From Myxococcales bacterium (GTDB lineage Bacteria; Myxococcota; Bradymonadia; REDH01): a stretch of DNA of 7,683 bases. The stretch covers positions 1-7,683 of the forward strand of contig JAGWVZ010000162.1 in the NCBI GenBank assembly GCA_018970625.1, given 5' to 3'. A program made the position numbers and the translations under genes. The notes below the pieces were generated by a model. The model did not search any database, was not told the DNA's origin, and saw nothing but the letters and a program-made list of their open reading frames with translations. Of the stretch, positions 1 through 5,692 are shown in pieces. Position 1 is the stretch's first letter, and each line of letters begins with the position of its first letter.

Positions 1-7
1 CACAGAA

Positions 8-862
8 TCAGGGCGAAATGGTAACCGTTGGCAGGTGCCCAATGAGCTCATATTGTTTGTGCCAGGGAGTCCGAAATTTGCTGCGCTGATAGTAGTTCTC
101 GGCAAACAACAGGCCCTGTACGTTGAGCACAAATGAGCTTTCGAAGCGCTCTGGCAAGACAAAGAACGCGTTTACTCCGTTCCTTTCCACACCGAGAAAA
201 CGATAGCCCTCGGTGCCCCACAGCGACTTCCAGGCACTTAGAGAGGCGCCAAAGTAAAGATGTGACGGGTGAGCATCGCGAAACGACCCGCTGAAACTTT
301 GGGGCACCGTCACGGCCAGATCCGGCCCCCAGGTAGAATTATACTCCACCACTACAATGGATGGGCGAAACCCTGCACGGAGCAATGCGTCTGCAACCCA
401 ATAATCGACACTGTCGATGTCGAGGGAAAAAAGGTCTACCTGAGGGTCGTGCAGTTCACTCAGCAGCGATGCAGCATGTTCGGGAGTCACCATTCGGTTC
501 AAAACTCGCACGCCGTGTGCATGCCTGTTCATAATACTGGTTGCGCGCAACGCCAGCTCAGGTGAGCCTTCAACCATTAATCCACTTTCGCGATGCGCGA
601 TGGCTCTCCATGACGAGTTATTCTCGTGTGCGTCGGCTGCACCAATTTCGATGAAGGAACGATTACGACTGCCAAGATGCCGCAAAAGCACCTCAATAAC
701 CCCGTCTTCACCATTCTGACTGAATCCGCTGAACTCCCAGGAATTGAGGTCCATAAGATTTAGTTGGCGCGTGCTCGCCGTGGCCGCGCCTCGTGACAGC
801 GCCTGTGAAATGCGAAGCGCATCGCGGATAGATTGCAGTGGCTTCAGAAGACTACTGTTCAT
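8..862 (-). CDS. FkbM-like SAM-methyltransferase-fold protein
   Basis: A 284-residue protein probably belonging to the FkbM-like family often found in capsule, LPS or glycan clusters. Visible motifs: FSQNGEDGVI at residues 47-56, the glycine-rich SAM-loop-like FIEIGAADAHENN at 70-82, LMVEGSPE at 95-102 (acidic residue expected to contact the SAM ribose), LFSLDIDSVDYWV at 144-156, and IVVVEYN at 169-175. From memory, the family usually has SIDIDGNDYW at the fourth motif; here GN is replaced by SV, so activity may be altered. The ATG start overlaps the stop of the upstream methyltransferase gene as ATGA (859-862), which implies translational coupling and one transcript. Only a weak GGGG-type Shine-Dalgarno lies upstream, consistent with coupling. 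There is no signal peptide or membrane segment, so it is probably cytoplasmic. The substrate is unknown; an O-methyltransferase for a sugar or lipid-linked glycan is the likeliest inference. Confidence 0.8.
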   Translation of the reverse strand: MNSSLLKPLQSIRDALRISQALSRGAATASTRQLNLMDLNSWEFSGFSQNGEDGVIEVLLRHLGSRNRSFIEIGAADAHENNSSWRAIAHRESGLMVEGSPELALRATSIMNRHAHGVRVLNRMVTPEHAASLLSELHDPQVDLFSLDIDSVDYWVADALLRAGFRPSIVVVEYNSTWGPDLAVTVPQSFSGSFRDAHPSHLYFGASLSAWKSLWGTEGYRFLGVERNGVNAFFVLPERFESSFVLNVQGLLFAENYYQRSKFRTPWHKQYELIGHLPTVTISP

Positions 863-1716
863 ATACGCAGCCCCACAACATCAGCGAGCGCCATATCCTG
901 AATGTCGGTAACGTTGCGCCGAACCAGACCACCGAGCGAGTCAATCTCGAACAATTGAAAGCCCGCCTCCTCCAGAGTCTTCAGGATCGACACCGGTTCG
1001 ACGCCTGCTCGAATCAGGTGCTCAGGGCAATACTCAAACACAATTTTTCGCAGGTTCTGGTCTTGCAGCAACCGGGCCATCCCGCGGAAGATGGCAGCCT
1101 CAGCACCTTCAGCGTCAATTCGCAGAATCGACGGACGAAAGTCATTTTCTTCACACCATGTGTCGAGCGTTGTGCAAGGAACATCCACAAATTCGGGAGC
1201 TTCATCGGGCACCGGATACTCGTCATCTCCGTAGTGATACAATGTACTCGTGGCAGCCGATTTGGTCATGCGCTGAAAAGTGACAGTTCCCACGCTATCT
1301 GAGACAGCGCTATGAATGAGGGTCGCAGTACGAAGTGCCCCGTTGTATCGGAGTGAGTCGCGCGCGGTTTCGATGACTTTCTCGTTTGCATCGAAGCTGA
1401 CAATGGCCCCATCCCGCTTGAGTTTCATCGCGGCGAGCAGAGTGTAGTATCCGATATTACAGCCAACCTCGAGCAGCGTGTCATCGTGGGACAGCAGCGA
1501 ACGAAAAGCGATCGCTGTCGCCAGTTCCCAATAACCATCCACTGCGAGTGCAGGAGCCAACATGGAGTCCTGCATATCGACCACCATGTAGTGGCCGAAC
1601 GCCGTTCGCCGCAGCACCCGACCTTCTGGCAGCGGGACAACAGTCGCGTCTACGTGGCCCCGTAGAACACGAAACGAGTATTGTGCGGCGAGCCGAATGC
1701 GAGTCAGGACAGACAC
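859..1716 (-). CDS. FkbM family methyltransferase
   Basis: A 285-residue SAM-dependent O-methyltransferase of the FkbM family, whose members methylate hydroxyls of glycans, glycolipids or secondary metabolites. Visible: an N-terminal family-like segment ending in DGYWEL (60-65), motif I LLEVGCNIGYYT (81-92) for SAM binding, the acidic loop FDANEKV (108-114), TLDTWCEE (183-190), the diagnostic ILRIDAEGAEAAIFRGM (197-213), and KIVFEYCPE (224-232). The start is a GTG at 1714-1716. An in-frame TGA at 1738-1740 rules out a longer protein, yet no convincing Shine-Dalgarno precedes the GTG, so the start is less certain than the family. It lies 118 bp after the preceding methyltransferase and overlaps the next gene by 4 bp, so the three are probably co-transcribed. 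The substrate cannot be read from the sequence. Confidence 0.88.
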   Translation of the reverse strand: MSVLTRIRLAAQYSFRVLRGHVDATVVPLPEGRVLRRTAFGHYMVVDMQDSMLAPALAVDGYWELATAIAFRSLLSHDDTLLEVGCNIGYYTLLAAMKLKRDGAIVSFDANEKVIETARDSLRYNGALRTATLIHSAVSDSVGTVTFQRMTKSAATSTLYHYGDDEYPVPDEAPEFVDVPCTTLDTWCEENDFRPSILRIDAEGAEAAIFRGMARLLQDQNLRKIVFEYCPEHLIRAGVEPVSILKTLEEAGFQLFEIDSLGGLVRRNVTDIQDMALADVVGLRI

Positions 1717-1834
1717 GGGACAACCGGGGAAGAGGTGTCAGGCGCCTCTAGCGCAGGTTCCTCCCAACCGCAACGCCCCCGGGCAGACAGCATGTTAAAA
1801 GTGACCGCTACCCCATCGCGCGACTTTGCGTTCG

Positions 1835-2653
1835 TCAGACAGGGCGACCAAAAACCAGAATATCCTGGTAATTCAATACGGGGGTGTTGCCGCGCCAATG
1901 GCCGCGCGCTTCCCGAAAAACCTGAACACCACACGCGGCAAGATCTGCTCTCACGAATTCTGTATTGAAGGCAAACGCTGCATCTGGATTGCCCTCGATT
2001 TCAGCGCGACCATGGTCCATAGGAAATTGAAATGTCAGTTTCGTCTGACCCGATGCAATCTTACGGTCTGTATCTTCGTCGAGCAGGAAATAGGTAGCGA
2101 AACATACGCCACCGGGCGCCAGAACGCGTGCGATTTCCCGATGGTAGGTCTGAAGCTCTCGATACTGCATATGTGTAAATACGGACGTCAACAGAACAAA
2201 GTCAAAGCTGCCATCGGGATAGGGAAACTGAAAATCATAGGGCCTGTTCTCTACTTCAGGCGTATAGTGCGTATTGTGGAGTTGAACGAGACGGAACCTG
2301 AAATTCGGATGCCGGCGAGTAATGACGCGCTGACAATACTCGATCGACGGCTTCACAATATCAAAGCCATCGTACGATGTTGTCAGGTAACGAGTCAGCG
2401 GAATCGCAAGGCGACCCACGCCGCACCCGACGTCCAGCACGCGGTGATGTGGTTTGAGTCCGCCAATCTCGACAAGCATGGAAAAAAGCTGCTCGCCAAT
2501 CTCGGTAAAGTCGTTCCGAAAGCGTGAGTTTGAGCCCACCGTCATGAGGCGTCGCGGCGGGGTTAATGGATCGCGGCGTCCGGTGATGGTGTCAAACAGG
2601 TCGAGCGTGGCAAACACCGACTCGCGGGCGATTCGACGAAGGAATGACTTCAT
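1835..2653 (-). CDS. class I SAM-dependent methyltransferase
   Basis: A 272-residue class I methyltransferase of the Methyltransf_11/25 type. It has motif I VLDVGCGVGR (72-81) for SAM, the acidic ribose-binding position in GFDIVKPSIE (96-105, D98), the post-motif strand FDFVLLTSVFTHM (150-162), and EIARVLAPGG (173-182), typical of small-molecule methyltransferases. The roughly 70 residues before motif I are basic and probably help bind substrate. The ATG is well supported by AGGAAG at 2658-2663. It is the first gene of the three-methyltransferase set, following a 277-bp gap after nuclease copy A. Sampled stretches inside it fall to about 47% GC, low for this window, which may mark acquisition with a polysaccharide cluster. 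The acceptor is unknown. A cytoplasmic enzyme is expected, as no signal peptide or membrane helix is seen. Confidence 0.88.
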   Translation of the reverse strand: MKSFLRRIARESVFATLDLFDTITGRRDPLTPPRRLMTVGSNSRFRNDFTEIGEQLFSMLVEIGGLKPHHRVLDVGCGVGRLAIPLTRYLTTSYDGFDIVKPSIEYCQRVITRRHPNFRFRLVQLHNTHYTPEVENRPYDFQFPYPDGSFDFVLLTSVFTHMQYRELQTYHREIARVLAPGGVCFATYFLLDEDTDRKIASGQTKLTFQFPMDHGRAEIEGNPDAAFAFNTEFVRADLAACGVQVFREARGHWRGNTPVLNYQDILVFGRPV

Positions 2654-2930
2654 GGAGCTTCCTGCTGAGAGAGAGATCGTCCGCTACCTGCAGCCTCATA
2701 CCCGGTCAAGGAGTTGACACCGCCCACGTAGAGTTTCTGAACGTTATACAGGGCAGTCACGCGCATTATCGGCAGCAGTCTACCACGGGTTGACGACCCG
2801 CAGAGTCAGAACCACGTCAGCACCCGCTGACCTGTTGGTCGGCGTCCCGATTCTTTTGCCCGGTGTTGGCGAGACCAGAGCAGCTCTCGAGCATGGCTCA
2901 AACGCGGATGTTACGCCGCTTCGCCCGCCC
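2654..2930. other. intergenic region between nuclease copy A and the methyltransferase genes
   Basis: No credible gene was found here. It should hold the end of the nuclease transcript and, if separate, the promoter for the methyltransferase set. On the minus strand two small inverted repeats occur: GTCAGC/GCTGAC with a 4-base loop (2816-2831) and CGGGT/ACCCG with a 5-base loop (2786-2800). Neither is followed by a T tract, so a classical intrinsic terminator is not supported. A minus-strand TATAAC (plus positions 2743-2748) could be a -10 box, but no good -35 lies at the right distance. The duplicated unit ends abruptly at its right edge (2930/2931), so this region has no counterpart after copy B. 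Confidence 0.45.
2658..2664 (-). promoter_or_regulatory. ribosome binding site of the first methyltransferase gene
   Basis: The minus strand reads CAGGAAG here, six bases before the ATG at 2653 when measured from AGGA. It is the clearest Shine-Dalgarno among the genes of the window and fixes this start. Confidence 0.7.
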
Positions 2931-3995
2931 TCAGTTCCCCGCCATCATCGCCATCAGCGCATCGTCGATCGCCTCCGCGGATTGCAGACCCGAGAGGTGG
3001 GCCATGGCAGCCTCCAGCGCGGACGATGACAAGGCACTCGCCAGCACCTTTCGGGCAAGTTCCAGCTTGCCTTCCAGCTTGCCTTCCAGCTTGCCTTCCA
3101 GCCTGACAGTGTCCAGCCGCTCGTTAAACAGACGGGTTTGGCGGGCAGTGGCTTCCAGAAGGATTTGGCAGCGCTCCTGTTCCGTCAGGTGACCAAAGTT
3201 CAGGGTTTCGGGCGTGGCGTTGTCATGCATCGAGAGCTCCGTCATGGTGCGAAAGCGTTCGTCCTGTGGGAATCTAGCTTGGCCGACAAGGCCGAGCAAC
3301 AGCCTGACTTCAGTAAATGGCGTTGCGTACAATTCTTCCAGCTGCCGCAGTCGGTCATGCCGCAGCACGATGTGGTCGGCCGATGCGCGCTTCGAAAGGC
3401 AAACCAGCGGCCAGCACAGAGGGTGAACAAATCGAGGGTCGTTGGGGTCGAGCCGAAGAAGCGCGTCGGTGCGTTCGAACTTTACCAATCCAAGCTGTTC
3501 CAGATTCGTGCTGTAGGGTGGCCTCGTGAGTAAAGCCTTCGCCGAGCGACTCTGGAGTAGCGCGCGCTCGTGGACACGACCGAACCGTGGAGCACGGAGA
3601 GTACGAATCTCGATGGATCGAGACTCGATCTCCGTGATAGGCATCGCGGGGAAAGCCTGCTGCAGTAACAGGGCCATGCAGGTGCTCGCGCGCGCGGCAG
3701 GCACACGGCGTGCACGGGATTGCAGCTCTACGCCCCAAAGCTGAGCCCTTCCGCGTGCGAGGCATGCATACGAGGCGTCAGGAAGCCACCGTGCGGGAGA
3801 CAGCTGCGTGTCGAGTCTGCGAAGTTGCGTTCGGTTCTGCCACGGCGAGCTTCGATCCTGACTCATGGGTTGCCACTCCCACCAGGTGGTCGCCAGCAAC
3901 TCTTCGATCGGGACAAATAACTCCATCACGGCTGCAGGGAAAAAATGGACGACGGTGCGGGCTACGTCGTCCAGACGGATGACGTTGTGTTTCAT
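2931..3995 (-). CDS. Rpn/YhgA-like PD-(D/E)XK nuclease family protein, copy A
   Basis: A 354-residue protein resembling the Rpn/YhgA-like (recombination-promoting nuclease, DUF4351-type) group of PD-(D/E)XK proteins. The likely catalytic core is PD at residues 72-73 and ELQS at 90-93; Rpn proteins use Asp followed about 17-20 residues later by E-x-Q. Downstream are a strongly conserved LRLDPNDPRFVHP block (180-192), an EVRLLLGLVG helix (229-238), and a helical LEGK repeat (299-310) typical of the C-termini of these proteins. The start at 3995 was chosen because MKHNVIRLDD aligns with the first residues of copy B; an in-frame GTG at 4088 would add 31 residues. No strong Shine-Dalgarno is seen. 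It is about 62% identical to copy B by hand count, and 51 of the last 54 residues match. Family members are known or suspected DNA endonucleases, often multicopy; activity here is inferred. Confidence 0.65.
   Translation of the reverse strand: MKHNVIRLDDVARTVVHFFPAAVMELFVPIEELLATTWWEWQPMSQDRSSPWQNRTQLRRLDTQLSPARWLPDASYACLARGRAQLWGVELQSRARRVPAARASTCMALLLQQAFPAMPITEIESRSIEIRTLRAPRFGRVHERALLQSRSAKALLTRPPYSTNLEQLGLVKFERTDALLRLDPNDPRFVHPLCWPLVCLSKRASADHIVLRHDRLRQLEELYATPFTEVRLLLGLVGQARFPQDERFRTMTELSMHDNATPETLNFGHLTEQERCQILLEATARQTRLFNERLDTVRLEGKLEGKLEGKLELARKVLASALSSSALEAAMAHLSGLQSAEAIDDALMAMMAGN
3060..3101 (-). repeat. 12-bp tandem repeat coding LEGK, copy A
   Basis: Three and a half copies of ttccagcttgcc (plus strand) code for the LEGK helical repeat near the end of nuclease copy A. 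Because the period is 12 bp, gain or loss of a unit keeps the frame. Copy B has four units, so the array has already changed length since the duplication. Confidence 0.9.
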
Positions 3996-4191
3996 CGTGT
4001 GGTCCGAGCTGACTGGTTTGCGTTCGACCGCGGCGGTCAAATGCATGTCGTCGTGGCGGGCCACATGGTGCGTAAAATCGACACGCACCCTTCGATTTCA
4101 CCAAACGCCCGCGCCAGTCGCCCCGATGTACGAAGCGCGCAGCCGAGATTGTTTCACCACCGGCGACTCAACCGCCGCCCTGCCCAGCGGC
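3996..4191 (-). other. leader region of nuclease copy A
   Basis: This stretch lies between the fossil tail and the start of copy A. It matches 5380-5578 upstream of copy B, most closely in the half nearest the tail (about 4108-4191, only a few differences). No clear -35/-10 pair was found on the minus strand. A reading frame including VDFTHHVARHDDM is open in front of, and here in frame with, the nuclease (from GTG at 4088). Copy B keeps the same peptide pattern but one base out of frame with its nuclease. Confidence 0.5.
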
Positions 4192-4302
4192 TCAGGCCGC
4201 GCGCCGCCGCATGAAGAGGGCGCCCAGCACAATCGGCAGCTCGGTCGCGCCAGATGTGCCGCCGCTCGCGGGGGCGGCCGAGCAGCGCGCAACCGCCCCC
4301 TC
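4192..4302 (-). pseudogene. fossil 3' end of the MYXO-CTERM surface-protein gene
   Basis: This is a duplicated fragment of the last ~110 bp of the gene ending at 5579. It still reads CSAAPASGG...ATELPIVLGALFMRRRAA and then stop (4284 to 4192). Compared with the intact tail it has about three substitutions and a 2-bp loss in a GC run just before the Cys codon. The loss destroys the Gly-Gly-Gly-Cys motif, and a Leu-to-Pro change falls in the hydrophobic stretch. It abuts the stop codon of nuclease copy B with no spacer and has no start codon or body of its own. It is explained as the edge of a tandem duplication rather than as a gene. Confidence 0.85.
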
Positions 4303-5379
4303 TCAGTTCCCCGCCATCATTGCCATCAGCGCATCGTCGATCGCTTCCGCCGATTCCAGGCCTGAGAGGTGGGCCATGGCAGCCTCCAGCGCAGGCGAGG
4401 ACAAGGCGCGCGCCAGCACTTTTCGGGCAAGTTCCAGCTTGCCTTCCAGCTTGCCTTCCAGCTTGCCTTCCAGCTTGCCCAGGTCTTTGGCTGCCTTTAG
4501 TCGCTCGTTGTAGATGCGTGTCTGGACGGCGGTGGCTTCCAACAGAATTCGATTGCGTTCCTGGTCGGTTAAAAAACCCAGGTTCAGCGCTTCCTTCACG
4601 GCGGCATGCTTCATGGCGTGTTCCATCACTGAGACAAAGCGTCGGTCATCGGGGAATCTAGCTCGGCCGACAAGGCCGAGCAACAGGCGAACCTCAATAA
4701 ATGAGGTGGCGTGAGTGGCTTCCAGGTCCATGAGCCGTCGGTGCCGAAACATGATTTGGTCGGCCGATACCTGCCGCGATAGACACACCAGCGGCCAGCA
4801 CCAGGGATGAACAAATCGAGGGTCGTTGGGGTCGAGCCGAAGAAGCGCATCGGTCGAAACAAACCGAATAAGCCCAAGGAGGTTTAGCGGCTCCGCGTGT
4901 CGGCCCGGCAACGGCGCGGCCAACGACGTATGCGTTCCACGGCGTGCAGACGGTAGAAGGCGAAGTGATCGCGGCGCCTGTTGCGTTCGCACCTCGATGA
5001 GACGCAGCTCGACCTGAAGCGCCGACAGCGCGGCATCACCCTGCCGCCACAACTGGATCAGGCACGTGCCGGCGCGAGCCGGAGGGGCATGACGCCATCG
5101 CGACTGCAGCTCCCAACCCCAAATCTGATCGGTGCTGCGCGCCGTGCAGGCATATCCAGCGTCAGGGCTCCACCTCGCTGGAGCGAGTTGGGTATCCAGC
5201 CGTCGCACGTAGGTGCGATTGGACCATGACGGCAGTCGGTCCTGACCTGAAGGCTGCCAGGAATGCCAGGCGACGCGCAACGGATCCTCGACGGGATCAA
5301 ACAGCTCCATCACGGCCTGCGGAAAGAAGTGCACGACCGCGCGGGCCGCGTCATCAAGTCGAATATCTGCATGTTGCAT
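4303..5379 (-). CDS. Rpn/YhgA-like PD-(D/E)XK nuclease family protein, copy B
   Basis: A 358-residue paralogue of copy A, with PD at residues 72-73 and ELQS at 90-93 as the probable PD-(D/E)XK active site, in SPDAGYAC and IWGWELQSR. It shares LRLDPNDPRFVHP (180-192), EVRLLLGLVG (229-238), four GKLE-type repeats (301-316) and a near-identical last 54 residues. An in-frame stop at 5386-5388 means no longer N-terminus is possible, which supports MQHADIRLDD as the true start even though the Shine-Dalgarno is poor. The two proteins align without gaps until the repeat, where B has one extra LEGK. Residues about 114-168 have diverged most. It lies 199 bp after the surface-protein gene on the same strand, so co-transcription is possible. 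A nuclease role is inferred from motif layout only; other PD-(D/E)XK families cannot be excluded. Confidence 0.65.
   Translation of the reverse strand: MQHADIRLDDAARAVVHFFPQAVMELFDPVEDPLRVAWHSWQPSGQDRLPSWSNRTYVRRLDTQLAPARWSPDAGYACTARSTDQIWGWELQSRWRHAPPARAGTCLIQLWRQGDAALSALQVELRLIEVRTQQAPRSLRLLPSARRGTHTSLAAPLPGRHAEPLNLLGLIRFVSTDALLRLDPNDPRFVHPWCWPLVCLSRQVSADQIMFRHRRLMDLEATHATSFIEVRLLLGLVGRARFPDDRRFVSVMEHAMKHAAVKEALNLGFLTDQERNRILLEATAVQTRIYNERLKAAKDLGKLEGKLEGKLEGKLELARKVLARALSSPALEAAMAHLSGLESAEAIDDALMAMMAGN
4432..4479 (-). repeat. 12-bp tandem repeat coding LEGK, copy B
   Basis: Four copies of ttccagcttgcc (plus strand) code for the LEGK repeats of nuclease copy B. The sequence of each unit is the same as in copy A, but there is half a unit more, plus a further diverged GK. 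The array is a likely site of slippage. Confidence 0.9.
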
Positions 5380-5578
5380 CGAGTGTCAGGGGGCGCATGG
5401 GTTCGTGTACGACCCTGTCGGTCACGAACATGTCGTCGCGCGACGCCCGGCGATGCGTGAAATCGACCGACACGATGTCGATTTTGGCGTACAGCCCGCG
5501 CCAGTCGCCCCGATATACGAAGCGCTCAGCCGAGATTGTTTCACCACCGGCGAATCAACCGCCGCCCTGCCCATAGGG
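5380..5578 (-). other. leader region of nuclease copy B, downstream of the surface-protein gene
   Basis: This 199-bp stretch separates the surface-protein stop codon from nuclease copy B. It is closely repeated at 3996-4191. No T-tailed hairpin and no convincing promoter were found on the minus strand. A stop-to-stop frame from 5554 to 5354 reads with a protein-like composition (for example FVYRGDWRGLYAKIDIV and then VDFTHRRASRDDM), but its only good start would be a GTG just before VDFTH, giving 39 residues that overlap the nuclease start. It may be a small leader gene, a remnant, or chance in GC-rich DNA. Confidence 0.45.
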
Positions 5579-5692
5579 TCAGGCCGCGCGCCGCCGCATG
5601 AAGAGGGCGCCCAGCACAATCAGCAGCTCGGTCGCGCCAGGTGGGCCGCCGCTCGCGGGGGCGGCCGAGCAGCGCGCGCAACCGCCACCCGA
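5579..5692 (-). other. MYXO-CTERM-like sorting signal
   Basis: The tail has the three parts expected of this signal: a Gly-rich Cys motif (SGGGCARC, Cys codon at 5678-5680), a short hydrophobic stretch ELLIVLGALFM (5597-5629) and a basic end RRRAA. In known systems the protein is cut near the Cys and lipid-anchored at the outer membrane. The hydrophobic part is short, and a second Cys lies three residues after the first. Confidence 0.75.

Larger units (their letters stand above)
2931..4302 (-). repeat. tandem duplication unit A (nuclease gene, leader and captured tail)
   Basis: This is the downstream unit of a direct tandem duplication whose partner starts at 4303. In transcription order it holds the last ~110 bp of a copy of the surface-protein gene, a ~196-bp leader, and nuclease copy A. 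Homology to unit B begins at the nuclease stop codon (2931 versus 4303) and ends near 4300 versus 5690. The two units touch each other. Conservation is uneven: very high in the tail, the near leader and the nuclease C-terminus, and much lower in the first half of the nuclease. Short CGCCC-like matches occur at the edges and may have guided the original event. Confidence 0.8.
4303..5690 (-). repeat. tandem duplication unit B (nuclease gene, leader and native tail)
   Basis: This is the upstream unit of the duplication. It includes nuclease copy B, its leader, and the final ~110 bp of the intact surface-protein gene, where homology to unit A stops around 5686-5690. Because that tail is continuous with a full gene here and truncated in unit A, unit B keeps the ancestral arrangement. 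Confidence 0.8.

Noticed and set aside
1758..1764. Good minus-strand Shine-Dalgarno-like GGAGGAA in the gap before the FkbM gene
   Set aside because: No start codon in a useful frame lies 5-12 bases downstream, and the FkbM GTG is more than 40 bases away.
1826..2527. 233-codon plus-strand open frame across the first methyltransferase gene
   Set aside because: It lies antisense to a gene with unmistakable SAM-binding motifs and has no recognisable domain.
2714..2749. Plus-strand TTGACA followed by TTATAC as a promoter
   Set aside because: The spacing is 24 bases, too long for a sigma-70 promoter, and no plus-strand gene follows.
3996..4088. Start of nuclease copy A at the GTG at 4088
   Set aside because: Copy B cannot extend past its ATG because of an in-frame stop, and the similarity of mature N-termini supports 3995. 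The longer start is kept only as an alternative.
4098..4292. Minus-strand frame sharing about 45 residues with a similar frame at 5422-5619
   Set aside because: The similarity is fully explained by the duplicated DNA. The frame crosses the sorting tail out of phase and diverges at both ends.
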